From contig NZ_ATZE01000022.1 in assembly GCF_000428045.1 (NCBI RefSeq), positions 34,387-98,386 on the forward strand: a DNA stretch of 64,000 bases, in the 5' to 3' direction. Of the stretch, positions 18,927-26,132 are shown piece after piece; the first letter of the stretch is position 1, and the number at the start of each line of letters is the position of its first letter. The DNA is from Sedimenticola selenatireducens DSM 17993 (GTDB lineage Bacteria; Pseudomonadota; Gammaproteobacteria; Chromatiales; Chromatiaceae). Position numbers and translations under genes: made by a program. The notes beneath the pieces are model-generated. The model was given only the letters and a program-made list of their open reading frames with translations, made no database searches and was not told where the DNA came from.

Positions 18927-19784
18927 TCACTCCGCGCCGCTGCCAGGCTGTTTTCCAGCCACCGCCTCATCGGTGGCTGGTTGCATCTGCGACGACTGGT
19001 TGCGTTGCCCCAGCTTCTCCTCGATGAGCAGGCTGAGACGCTGCTCCATATCATCAGGGTCCTCCACGGGGGGACGGCCACCGGGTTCGTCGATCAACTG
19101 GGTGACGCCGGAAAGCCACTCCTCCAGATCGTTGAAAAAGCGGTTCTGGGCATGCCCGGCGAGGATATCGATGAATCCCAGCACCAGGGAGCCGCCGAGG
19201 CCGAACAGGGATGAGCTGAAGGCGGTGCCCATGCCGTTCAGGGGTTGCTGCAGTCCGGCCTTGAGCTGTCCGAAGACGGCCGCAAAGTCCCGATTGCCCA
19301 CGTCCAGCCCACCAATGACACTGCTCACCGAGGAGATGGTGCCGAGCAGCCCCCAGAAGGTACCGAGCAGGCCGAGAAAGACCAGCAGACCGATCATGTA
19401 GCGGGAGATCTCGCGGGACTCATCGAGGCGCGCGCGAATGCCGTCCAGTACCGTGCGCAATGACAGGGCGGAGAGACGGAAACGGTCCTTGCGCCGTCCA
19501 TGCAGATGGCGGGCCAGCCCTTTCATCAGGCGCGGGCTTTCGGCAACGGAAATCCCCGCCTCCCCGGTCCGGAACAGGGTGATCCAGCGGATCTCCGGTT
19601 CCAGGATCACCACATGGCGTATGTTGATGATAATGCCGATCAGCAGGGCGCCGATAATCAGTGAGTTGAAACCCCAGTTGGCCATGAAGGCGCTTTGCAG
19701 CGGCGCAAACAGCAACAGGCAGACGCCGGCCACCAGGGCCAGATAAATACCCATCCAGAGCAGGGAATGGCGTGGATTACTCAT
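18927..19784 (-). CDS. MotA/TolQ/ExbB-like proton channel protein
   Basis: A 285-residue membrane protein with two N-terminal helices (about 10-55), a cytoplasmic segment, then two helices (about 130-152 and 178-200) containing the MotA/TolQ-type GLLGTFWGLLGTISSV motif. The C-terminal cytoplasmic tail is acidic and Gln-rich. GGAGGTTTC precedes the ATG. It is the first gene of a two-gene operon with the MotB-like protein. It is neither flagellar MotA (no FliG-binding loop of the usual size) nor part of a recognisable Tol or Ton cluster. Confidence 0.8.
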   Translation of the reverse strand: MSNPRHSLLWMGIYLALVAGVCLLLFAPLQSAFMANWGFNSLIIGALLIGIIINIRHVVILEPEIRWITLFRTGEAGISVAESPRLMKGLARHLHGRRKDRFRLSALSLRTVLDGIRARLDESREISRYMIGLLVFLGLLGTFWGLLGTISSVSSVIGGLDVGNRDFAAVFGQLKAGLQQPLNGMGTAFSSSLFGLGGSLVLGFIDILAGHAQNRFFNDLEEWLSGVTQLIDEPGGRPPVEDPDDMEQRLSLLIEEKLGQRNQSSQMQPATDEAVAGKQPGSGAE

Positions 19785-20030
19785 GTCTTGAGAAACCTCC
19801 CGAAAGCAGAGTTGCCACCATACTCCGGGACGGCAGGGGGTTCAACGGGGCGCATGGCCCCGCCATGTGTGGCGCGCCGGCAAATCACGAATCTGTGATC
19901 GGCTCGATTAATTTGCCCGGGCGGAAGAAAAGGGTGGCCTGACCGGATGACTTCCCATCGTGCCGCACAGGCCATATCACCCGGTGGCGGCAGTCCGTTA
20001 GGGTGCGGGCGGTCCGGGTTAACACGGTTG

Positions 20031-20831
20031 TTAAGTTGCTGGCTTTACCGCCTCAATCGCTGCGGAAACGATATAGTCTGAAATATCAGTCCCCGGCACC
20101 CATTCACGGATGAATGATCTGCTTTCATCCTTTGGGGCAACATGAATGCTCGTGAACCCTGCTTCTGCCAGCATCCGCTCAATCTCCGGCACCGGGGATG
20201 CACCCGCCATGCACCCCGCATACAGCGCCATGTCTTCACGAACCTCTTGCGGCAGTTCCGTAGCGGCAACCACGTCCGAAATTGCCAGTCTGCCGCCGGG
20301 TTTCAGGACACGGTAAGCCTCGGAAAATACCCTGGGCTTGTCTGGTGACAAATTGATGACACAGTTTGAAATGATCACATCGACACTGCCATCGGCGACC
20401 GGCAGGTTCTCGATCTCGGCGAGGCGAAACTCCACATTCCGGTAGTTGCCCTGGTCCGCATTGGCGCGTGCCTTGGTGATCATTTCAGGGGTCATATCCA
20501 CGCCGATGACGTGTCCCGTGTCTCCTACCTGTCGGGCTGCAAGAAAACAGTCGAAGCCGCCACCGCTACCCAGATCAAGGACGATTTCACCTGCCTTGAG
20601 TGCAGCAATTGCTTGCGGGTTTCCACATCCAAGCCCCATGTTTGCTCCTTGGGGGGTGGACGTAACATCGTCAGTGCTGTAACCCATTTCTTGTGAAATG
20701 GCCTCGGCACTTGGCGTGGAGGCATCACAGCAGGTTGTGCCACAACCGCAGCCCGCACTTTCACTCTCTGCCACTTGCCCATACCGCCGGCGCACCGCCT
20801 GGCGGATCTCATCATTTCTCACATAACCCAT
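20031..20831 (-). CDS. arsM: Arsenite S-adenosylmethionine methyltransferase
   Basis: A 266-residue ArsM. It methylates As(III) using S-adenosylmethionine. The ATG at 20831 is chosen because AGGAGA lies just upstream; a longer open frame upstream has no such site. The SAM loop VLDLGSGGGFD and the three conserved arsenic-binding Cys (in GLGCGNPQ, ISNCVINL and YAGCMAGA) are visible. An extra N-terminal Cys cluster (GCGCGTTCC) may bind metalloid. It follows a SigZ-like sigma gene by 81 bases on the same strand. No arsR, arsB or arsC was seen. Confidence 0.9.
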   Translation of the reverse strand: MGYVRNDEIRQAVRRRYGQVAESESAGCGCGTTCCDASTPSAEAISQEMGYSTDDVTSTPQGANMGLGCGNPQAIAALKAGEIVLDLGSGGGFDCFLAARQVGDTGHVIGVDMTPEMITKARANADQGNYRNVEFRLAEIENLPVADGSVDVIISNCVINLSPDKPRVFSEAYRVLKPGGRLAISDVVAATELPQEVREDMALYAGCMAGASPVPEIERMLAEAGFTSIHVAPKDESRSFIREWVPGTDISDYIVSAAIEAVKPAT

Positions 20832-20912
20832 TGGTTTCTCCTGTCGCTTGGGTACCGACGCTGGTTGCGTCATACCCATATAGACGGAGACATAGCAAAA
20901 AAGACGCAAAAT

Positions 20913-21458
20913 TCACGAGCACCGTCCATTGCATTCTTTTTGACGCGGCTCATAGTCGACGACGCCGTTTTGTCCGGTTTCGATCACGCAACAGTCGTGC
21001 AAGCGCTGCCGTAATTGGTCACGGCCCCGCTGTATCCTCGATTTCGCTCCGGAATAGGAGAGCCCAAGGTGCGTTGCTACCTCCTTTTGGGATAACCCCT
21101 CAATCTCGGACAGCGTCAGGGCCAAGCGGTAGGTCTCCGGCAGGTCGTCAATAAGCGGCTGGAGACAGCTAGCCAGTTCCTCTACCGGGTCGCGCTCCCA
21201 TTCCGGGGCGGTCAATTCCTCCGGCAGTTCAGTCCAGGGTTTCTGCGATCGGTAGTGATCGGCGATGACGTTTGATGCTATCCGATACAACCACGGTGCG
21301 ACGCTACCGCGCACCCGCAGTGAATGGAGGTTTTCATACGCCTTAATAAATACCTCTTGGAGGATATCATCCACCACGTCCGGTTCAGGTACGCGTCTGA
21401 CCACGTAAGCGCGTAAACGCGCCTTGTGTTCGTCCCATATGTCAGATATCGGGTGCAT
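20913..21458 (-). CDS. sigZ: ECF RNA polymerase sigma factor, SigZ-like
   Basis: A 181-residue ECF sigma factor with region 2 (about 10-75, DDILQEVFIKAYENL) and region 4 (about 100-155, SEIEGLSQKEVATHLGLSYSGAKSRIQRGR). It matches the SigZ group. The C-terminal tail beyond region 4 holds Cys156-Cys157 and C176-N-G-R-C180, which could sense metal, metalloid or redox state. No anti-sigma gene is adjacent. arsM follows on the same strand, so the sigma factor may control arsenic methylation; this is inference. Confidence 0.85.
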   Translation of the reverse strand: MHPISDIWDEHKARLRAYVVRRVPEPDVVDDILQEVFIKAYENLHSLRVRGSVAPWLYRIASNVIADHYRSQKPWTELPEELTAPEWERDPVEELASCLQPLIDDLPETYRLALTLSEIEGLSQKEVATHLGLSYSGAKSRIQRGRDQLRQRLHDCCVIETGQNGVVDYEPRQKECNGRCS

Positions 21459-21512
21459 GGTTTTCTCAATTTAAGGAGCGTTTGGTCATAAGCAGGATTA
21501 GGCCTTTGATTC

Positions 21513-21635
21513 TCAGGCACCTGTTAAAATCCCATCGAAGAATCGGGTAAGACCAGCAAAATCATCCACCGGCAGAATATTCGCAATGTACTGATCCGGA
21601 TGGACAAGGATCATACAAACCAAAGTATGGCAAAA
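21513..21635 (-). pseudogene. C-terminal relic of an FAD-dependent aromatic monooxygenase
   Basis: A minus-strand frame ending at TGA (21513-21515) reads LVHPDQYIANILPVD followed by an FFDGIL-type ending. This matches the R-P-D-Q-Y-V-A-x-x-L-P C-terminal signature of PheA/TfdB-type flavoprotein hydroxylases (phenol 2-monooxygenase family). Only about 35-40 residues remain. The coding similarity stops where a TTGGGGTC-type repeat begins (21638), so the rest was probably deleted or replaced there. Identification rests on the short signature alone. Confidence 0.5.
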
Positions 21636-21704
21636 TATGGGGTCAAATGAAAAACTATTCATGGACCTGCGTGTGCGATATTGGGTTTCTCATCCGACCC
21701 CAAT
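21636..21704. repeat. Inverted pair of TTGGGGTC-type palindromic repeats
   Basis: The left copy reads TGGGGTCAAATGAAAAA on the plus strand (21638-21654). The right copy lies in the opposite sense, beginning ATTGGG and ending CCGACCCCAAT (21680-21704). Together they can form a long hairpin. The same unit recurs three times at 25.6-25.9 kb. This arrangement resembles REP/REPIN elements mobilised by RAYT transposases, but no transposase is in the window. Confidence 0.65.
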
Positions 21705-21792
21705 TTTTGTTAATAGCTTTGGCTATTGCCATTTAACTGCGCCTAAAAAGTAGTAACATACAGGTCCTCATTTCAAAAACTAAGTGGTTGCC

Positions 21793-22359
21793 ATGACAGT
21801 TGACCTAAATAGCCGTTACGGCTTAAATCCTGCGCATAGTGAAGTGGTAGAGGCGTGCAAAATTATTGAGCCATGCAATGCCTTGGATATGGGCTGTTCC
21901 AATGGACGCAATGCCTTATATCTCAACCAGCTTGGCTTTAACGTGATCGCAGTAGACAACAACCCCAGCGCTATCGATATGCTGCAGCAGATTGTGAGCG
22001 AAGAGGGGATAGCCAACATTAAGGCGCAGGTGTACGACATCAATAATGCCGGGCTTGGTGTGGATTATGGCTTTATTGCCAGCACCGTAACCTTAATGTT
22101 TCTCGACCCAACTCGTGTTGATGCTGTTATTGCCGATATGCAAGAGCATACTCTGCCCGGCGGTTATAACCTGATTGTTTGCGCCATGAGCACTGAAGAA
22201 CACCCATGCCCAGTCCCCTTCGCTTTTACCCTGAAAGCAGGGCAGTTGCGTGAGGCTTACGCGGGGTGGGAGCTGATTAAGTACAATGAAGATTTAGGTA
22301 CCATGCACAATGGCGCGCAATTGCAGTTTGCGACCATGTTGGCGCGGAAACCTGGGTAG
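21793..22359 (+). CDS. tehB: TehB-like SAM-dependent methyltransferase
   Basis: A 188-residue class I methyltransferase with the SAM loop ALDMGCSNGRNALYL and the motif II region NVIAVDNNPSAI. Length and the opening SRYGLNPAHSEV match TehB, which methylates or otherwise detoxifies tellurite. The ATG at 21793 is preferred over the in-frame GTG at 21784. No tehA is adjacent. Together with arsM it makes a small metalloid-related neighbourhood. Confidence 0.82.
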   Translation: MTVDLNSRYGLNPAHSEVVEACKIIEPCNALDMGCSNGRNALYLNQLGFNVIAVDNNPSAIDMLQQIVSEEGIANIKAQVYDINNAGLGVDYGFIASTVTLMFLDPTRVDAVIADMQEHTLPGGYNLIVCAMSTEEHPCPVPFAFTLKAGQLREAYAGWELIKYNEDLGTMHNGAQLQFATMLARKPG

Positions 22360-22630
22360 TTAAATGAATGATGAAGGCCGTTGTTACCTCAGCGGTCGAC
22401 ATAACCACACCGCATAAAGATTCAACAGACTACCTAGCCATAACTGGCTCCAATGCACGTTTTGGCCCTCCCAAGAGATGAAAAAGCAGACGCGCCATCG
22501 GTGGTCTCATCATCTACCGGGGCGGCGTCTCGTCAGAGAAACCCTCGCTCCGTTGACTAAAGGCGGCTAATGGGTGACCCTGAATATTCGTGTCAGGTTG
22601 TGGTTCTCGAATTTTCTCGGTGTTTCCCAG

Positions 22631-23770
22631 TCAATTTTGTCCTATCTGCTTTTTTGATTGAATTTGCCCCGCCAATCCAGATTTTACTGGCACCCTGATA
22701 TAGCATTCCCTGTTCGCATCCGCCGAATCAGGATAACTGTTTCTGAATTCAAAACCCGTTGAAAATCTTTTTCCACCGGAAGCGGGAGTCGTTACAAATG
22801 ATATGGACACTTCTGTTGAAATATAGTCGTAGCTTTTGGTTTCAGGTGTGCTGTTTCCACGCAGATAACGAGCGTCACGGATTTTTTTCATCACGATCTC
22901 GGCATTGATTTGCGAAACAGGTGGATGAAACCGGTCCTGTTTCCCGATATAGCATTGCAGATAGATGAGGTCCTGGTGGTCGGCGGCGTGAAACTCACAG
23001 TCATCCTTGTCAAAAACTATTTGACCACGCCCGTCATGCCCCTGAAAGAACTGGATGGTGTCTTTGATATCTTCGATTGTTCCCGAATCATGGTAATCGT
23101 TGATTTTTACGGGGTATTCTGCTTTCCGCTGATCTATGGAAGAACTCTCACTCTCCCAACCGAGAATATACTCATCTGCCGTGTTATATACAGCCACTAT
23201 ATGGCGCGGGCCTTGAGTCAGAGGATTACTGTCATTTGATACACATGCCAGGATCTTGTCGTTGGTGTTTATATTTTTTACCGAGCGATAACGCTCGTAG
23301 CCGGTTGTGGCTCCAAATGCCAATTTCCGTGGAAAAATCACATACTTGGAAATGTTTATCGACACCTTTTCCCGTGTAGCGAGATTTTGGCAGTTTCCCA
23401 ATAAAACCAGGCGAGCCCGTTCAACAGTTTTTTTGTTTTTGATCCGGTTGATGTCATCTGTCCTTTTGACGATAAAACCCGTGCATTTGATTGGGTTGCC
23501 TTGCAGATTGAAACTGACGTCATAAACATCGATGGGACTTATTGCCTTATCGGCAAATATGGCGTCCTGATAAACAATCAGTTTCTCCAGGTCGTCAATC
23601 AGCAAGTCACTTGTCTTAACAGTGATGGCAGAAGTGTCGGTTGGTCCAAAATCGAGCAGAATATCCATGAAGTAATCTTGTACCAGGGGTGTCCAAATAC
23701 TCCCAGACTCAGCGCATGGTGCAAATTGCGGGAATATAAAAATCAGCAACCCTAAGTATGTGGTCTTCAT
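22631..23770 (-). CDS. Exported hypothetical protein (379 aa)
   Basis: Not recognised. The ATG at 23770 is chosen because GGGAGG lies eight bases before it and the result is a clean signal peptide (residues 1 to about 22, ending PCAES). The mature part is polar, with scattered Cys suggesting disulfides (for example KCTGFIV, LLGNCQNL, DDCEFH, LQCYIGK). No membrane helix follows, so it is probably periplasmic or secreted. It is A/T richer than its neighbours and flanked by large non-coding stretches, suggesting acquisition. Confidence 0.65.
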   Translation of the reverse strand: MKTTYLGLLIFIFPQFAPCAESGSIWTPLVQDYFMDILLDFGPTDTSAITVKTSDLLIDDLEKLIVYQDAIFADKAISPIDVYDVSFNLQGNPIKCTGFIVKRTDDINRIKNKKTVERARLVLLGNCQNLATREKVSINISKYVIFPRKLAFGATTGYERYRSVKNINTNDKILACVSNDSNPLTQGPRHIVAVYNTADEYILGWESESSSIDQRKAEYPVKINDYHDSGTIEDIKDTIQFFQGHDGRGQIVFDKDDCEFHAADHQDLIYLQCYIGKQDRFHPPVSQINAEIVMKKIRDARYLRGNSTPETKSYDYISTEVSISFVTTPASGGKRFSTGFEFRNSYPDSADANRECYIRVPVKSGLAGQIQSKKQIGQN

Positions 23771-24305
23771 CGGCATCACCTCCCTTTAAAGGCCCCAGCT
23801 TGGCGAGGTAGTAAAATTGAAGCGCCAACAGCCAAAGTTCCATTCAATGGGGTATGAAGTTCCTTGTGCATATTCTTAATCCATGTGACCGATTACTTTG
23901 AAGAGGCACGGCAAACGGCCAAAAGCCCAGTAACGTCGCATAGAGATAAGCAAGTATCGGGCCATGTAATATAAATCAATAACTTATATCTATTGCCATG
24001 ATTAACATGTAAAACGGGTCGTCTCCCCCGAACGGGGGATATGGGCAATGCCGGATTATGAAAAGAAGAGACGGTCAGCGTAAGCGGCACAATTAACCGT
24101 GCGCCAAGATTGCACTCATCCAGCATGTGTCGATCGGTATCGGCAGACACCAAGTTCTTGGCAATTTCGAAGGTGTCACTGATCGATCGGCAATTCTCAC
24201 GATGGCGAGAATAGACCGGTGAGAGCTTGGGCTATATGCGCAAGGCATTGCATCTTTAGTTTTGTTCCGTCCGAAGTCTTGAATTGATAAGCCTGTGTCG
24301 GTTCT
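23771..24305. other. Non-coding region upstream of the exported protein
   Basis: About 535 bases. It holds a G/C hairpin, TCCCCCG (24024-24030) and CGGGGGA (24033-24039), with no T-run. An 86-codon minus-strand frame (23893-24153) is not supported by a start signal or a sensible composition. The promoter of the exported protein should lie near 23780-23900. Nothing else was recognised. Confidence 0.35.
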
Positions 24306-25448
24306 TCAGGATGGAAAGCTGCGCATCACCACTGAAATGAGTTCGCTTTGTCGGTGGGTGTTGGTTTTTTTGAAAATATGTTTCAAGTGAGATTTCAAGG
24401 TTTCACGAGAAATTTTCATGGCATCGGCAATCTCCTTGCCGGTATAACCCTGAACCAGCATGATCGTTACCTTGGTTTCCGACACCGTCAAGTTGTAGCG
24501 GTGTCGGATCAATTCCTCCCTGGATTCACTAGCGGCATCAGGATCATGAATAAAAATAACAACCGCATTATCACGCTTACTATTGATATTTGTTTGTTCA
24601 TAGGCTGGTGCAATCAGCAATTCAAAGGGGCGTTTTCCTGATGGGCGGAGAACAGGAAAGGACCGGCCATGGGTGATGGCTTCACCCTGAATCGTTTTGC
24701 ATATGCCATTGATAAGTCTATAGAGCGCAGTATCCTCGCCGGGAAGCATGGTGTGGAGCTCATGATTTCTGAGATGCAGTCCATCTGCCCGTTCAAGCAT
24801 CACTCTTGCTGCATCATTGATTTCCAGTACCTGGCCAGAGATATCCAGAAGTACAACGCCTTGAAGAACCGTGTCGACAACTCTGGATAGCCGGTCAAGT
24901 CGCGCATCTATATGAGAAATTTTTGTGTGCAGCTGTAACGCGGTTTGCAGGTGAGGAAGTATGAGTTCGCAGAACCTCAATCGACTTGCCGGATCCAAAT
25001 GTCGCTTATCCTTGGCATAGTGTAGAGCGATAGTTGAATGTACCTGTCCCGTTTTTTGTAAGGTGATTCGGATGGCATTCCGAACCGTTAAACCTTGTGG
25101 TGACACATGATCATTGAAGAATTCACCCTTCTCCACCTCTTTATCGGGGATCAGATCAGCTAGCAAACCCAGCGTACCGGGGTTAGGCAGTAGCGACGGG
25201 TGGATGGAGATATATGGGTTGATGTACTGGTAGTAAGCGTCATACTCCTGTGCATACCGCTCTTCCAGGTTGATGCAGCACTCCAGATTTGTCTGGCGTA
25301 TGGATGAGTTGTGGTGAACGAACAATCCCTGGTCTGCACCGACGGTTTGACAGATTGCCGTTATGACGTTGCGCCAAGCCTCATCATCTCCAGCAGCTTG
25401 ATAGATGAGCGGGATCAGGTTGAGTACGGCCTGCTGCATATCCTGCAT
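24306..25448 (-). CDS. LuxR-family transcriptional regulator
   Basis: A 380-residue regulator. The N-terminal two thirds hold a GAF/PAS-like sensory part, with a PAS-type segment near 195-240 (VVLLDISGQVLEINDAA). The C-terminal LuxR-type helix-turn-helix (about 315-372) contains LTVSETKVTIMLVQGYTGKEIADAMKIS in overlapping parts. AGGAGG precedes the ATG. Ligand and targets are unknown. It is a single gene between non-coding stretches, so it may regulate either the exported protein or distant genes. Confidence 0.85.
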   Translation of the reverse strand: MQDMQQAVLNLIPLIYQAAGDDEAWRNVITAICQTVGADQGLFVHHNSSIRQTNLECCINLEERYAQEYDAYYQYINPYISIHPSLLPNPGTLGLLADLIPDKEVEKGEFFNDHVSPQGLTVRNAIRITLQKTGQVHSTIALHYAKDKRHLDPASRLRFCELILPHLQTALQLHTKISHIDARLDRLSRVVDTVLQGVVLLDISGQVLEINDAARVMLERADGLHLRNHELHTMLPGEDTALYRLINGICKTIQGEAITHGRSFPVLRPSGKRPFELLIAPAYEQTNINSKRDNAVVIFIHDPDAASESREELIRHRYNLTVSETKVTIMLVQGYTGKEIADAMKISRETLKSHLKHIFKKTNTHRQSELISVVMRSFPS

Positions 25449-25595
25449 GGCATCGAACCTCCTTGTCGCGGTTGAACAATCTATCTGTAACCCCAGGTTT
25501 CCCGGGCAACTGCGTGAGTCGTTAGCTGCGCTACCCTTAAGAATAGGATATGTATGGCGCCCTGCAACCTGGCATCAAGGGACCAAAAGTGCGGT

Positions 25596-25620
25596 ATTGG
25601 GTTTTTCATCTGACCCCAAT
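25596..25620 (-). repeat. TTGGGGTC-type palindromic repeat, copy 3
   Basis: On the plus strand it begins ATTGGG and ends TCATCTGACCCCAAT. The ends are complementary (ATTGGG with CCCAAT), so each 25-base unit is itself an imperfect palindrome. It is nearly identical to the right-hand copy at 21680-21704. Confidence 0.7.
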
Positions 25621-25708
25621 GGTGTTTTCATTTTTATCTTTCGATAGACGATTTATTAAAATGACAAGCGCCCACGGATTTCACAATGCAGAGCGCTAAA
25701 ATAGCCCC

Positions 25709-25733
25709 ATTGTGTTTTTCATCTGACCCCAAT
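25709..25733 (-). repeat. TTGGGGTC-type palindromic repeat, copy 4
   Basis: Same unit as copy 3 with one change in the left arm (ATTGTG), ending TCATCTGACCCCAAT. It lies about 110 bases from copy 3 in the same orientation. Confidence 0.7.
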
Positions 25734-25874
25734 TATTTGAAGGGTGTAGGTACTTGATGTTTCCAATAGATGCGATGTAATAGTCTTCTTGAGATCTGTC
25801 ATGTCGATGGCCTTTCGGGGCGTGGTGAGTTGCCCATAAACACAGTCTTCCTTAAATGATAAATTTTGCCGTTT

Positions 25875-25896
25875 CTGGGCTCTATATGACCCCAAT
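25875..25896 (-). repeat. TTGGGGTC-type repeat, diverged copy 5
   Basis: Retains CTGGG at the left and ATGACCCCAAT at the right, with a changed centre. Together with copy 4 it brackets the open frame at about 25725-25890. Confidence 0.55.
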
Positions 25897-26037
25897 TATT
25901 AAGCCTCCTGCCCTAGGGATTGCCCATTGACGCTAAAAGTTACCAGTTTACGGCGAGGGAAGGAATGCCTTTCTTGTTAGTGGGTTGGATGGGGTAAGGG
26001 GAGAAGCGTTCCAGCCCTAAGCGGGTCTGCAAGAAGA

Positions 26038-26065
26038 AGCCGGTATCACGCAAGCGATACCGGCT
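26038..26065 (-). terminator. Probable intrinsic terminator of the minus-strand CoA ligase-like gene
   Basis: Arms AGCCGGTATC (26038-26047) and GATACCGGCT (26056-26065) form a 10-bp stem with an 8-base loop. Read on the minus strand it is followed by TCTTCTT, and it lies about 70 bases after the stop of the gene at 26133. Confidence 0.65.
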
Positions 26066-26132
26066 CTGTTTTGTACAGCCTCTTGTTGGTTCAGGGCACC
26101 ACTACGAGACGCTCCGAGGCCCTGTCAACATG

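Larger units (their letters stand above)
25449..26132. other. Non-coding accessory stretch with repeats and gene debris
   Basis: About 684 bases without a supported gene. It holds three same-orientation copies of the TTGGGGTC-type repeat and, between the second and third, a minus-strand open frame of about 55 codons (containing EDCVYGQLTTPRKAIDMTDL) with no start signal. A long hairpin near 26.05 kb follows. It looks like the footprint of repeat-mediated insertion or deletion. Confidence 0.5.

Noticed and set aside
17643..19784. MotA/MotB-like pair as a Zorya anti-phage system
   Set aside because: ZorA and ZorB are MotA/MotB-like, but no ZorC/ZorD helicase or ZorE nuclease gene adjoins; flanking genes are unrelated. 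A general envelope stator pair is the simpler reading.
23893..24153. 86-codon minus-strand frame
   Set aside because: No ribosome site, no recognisable family, and it lies across a G/C hairpin in a long non-coding stretch.
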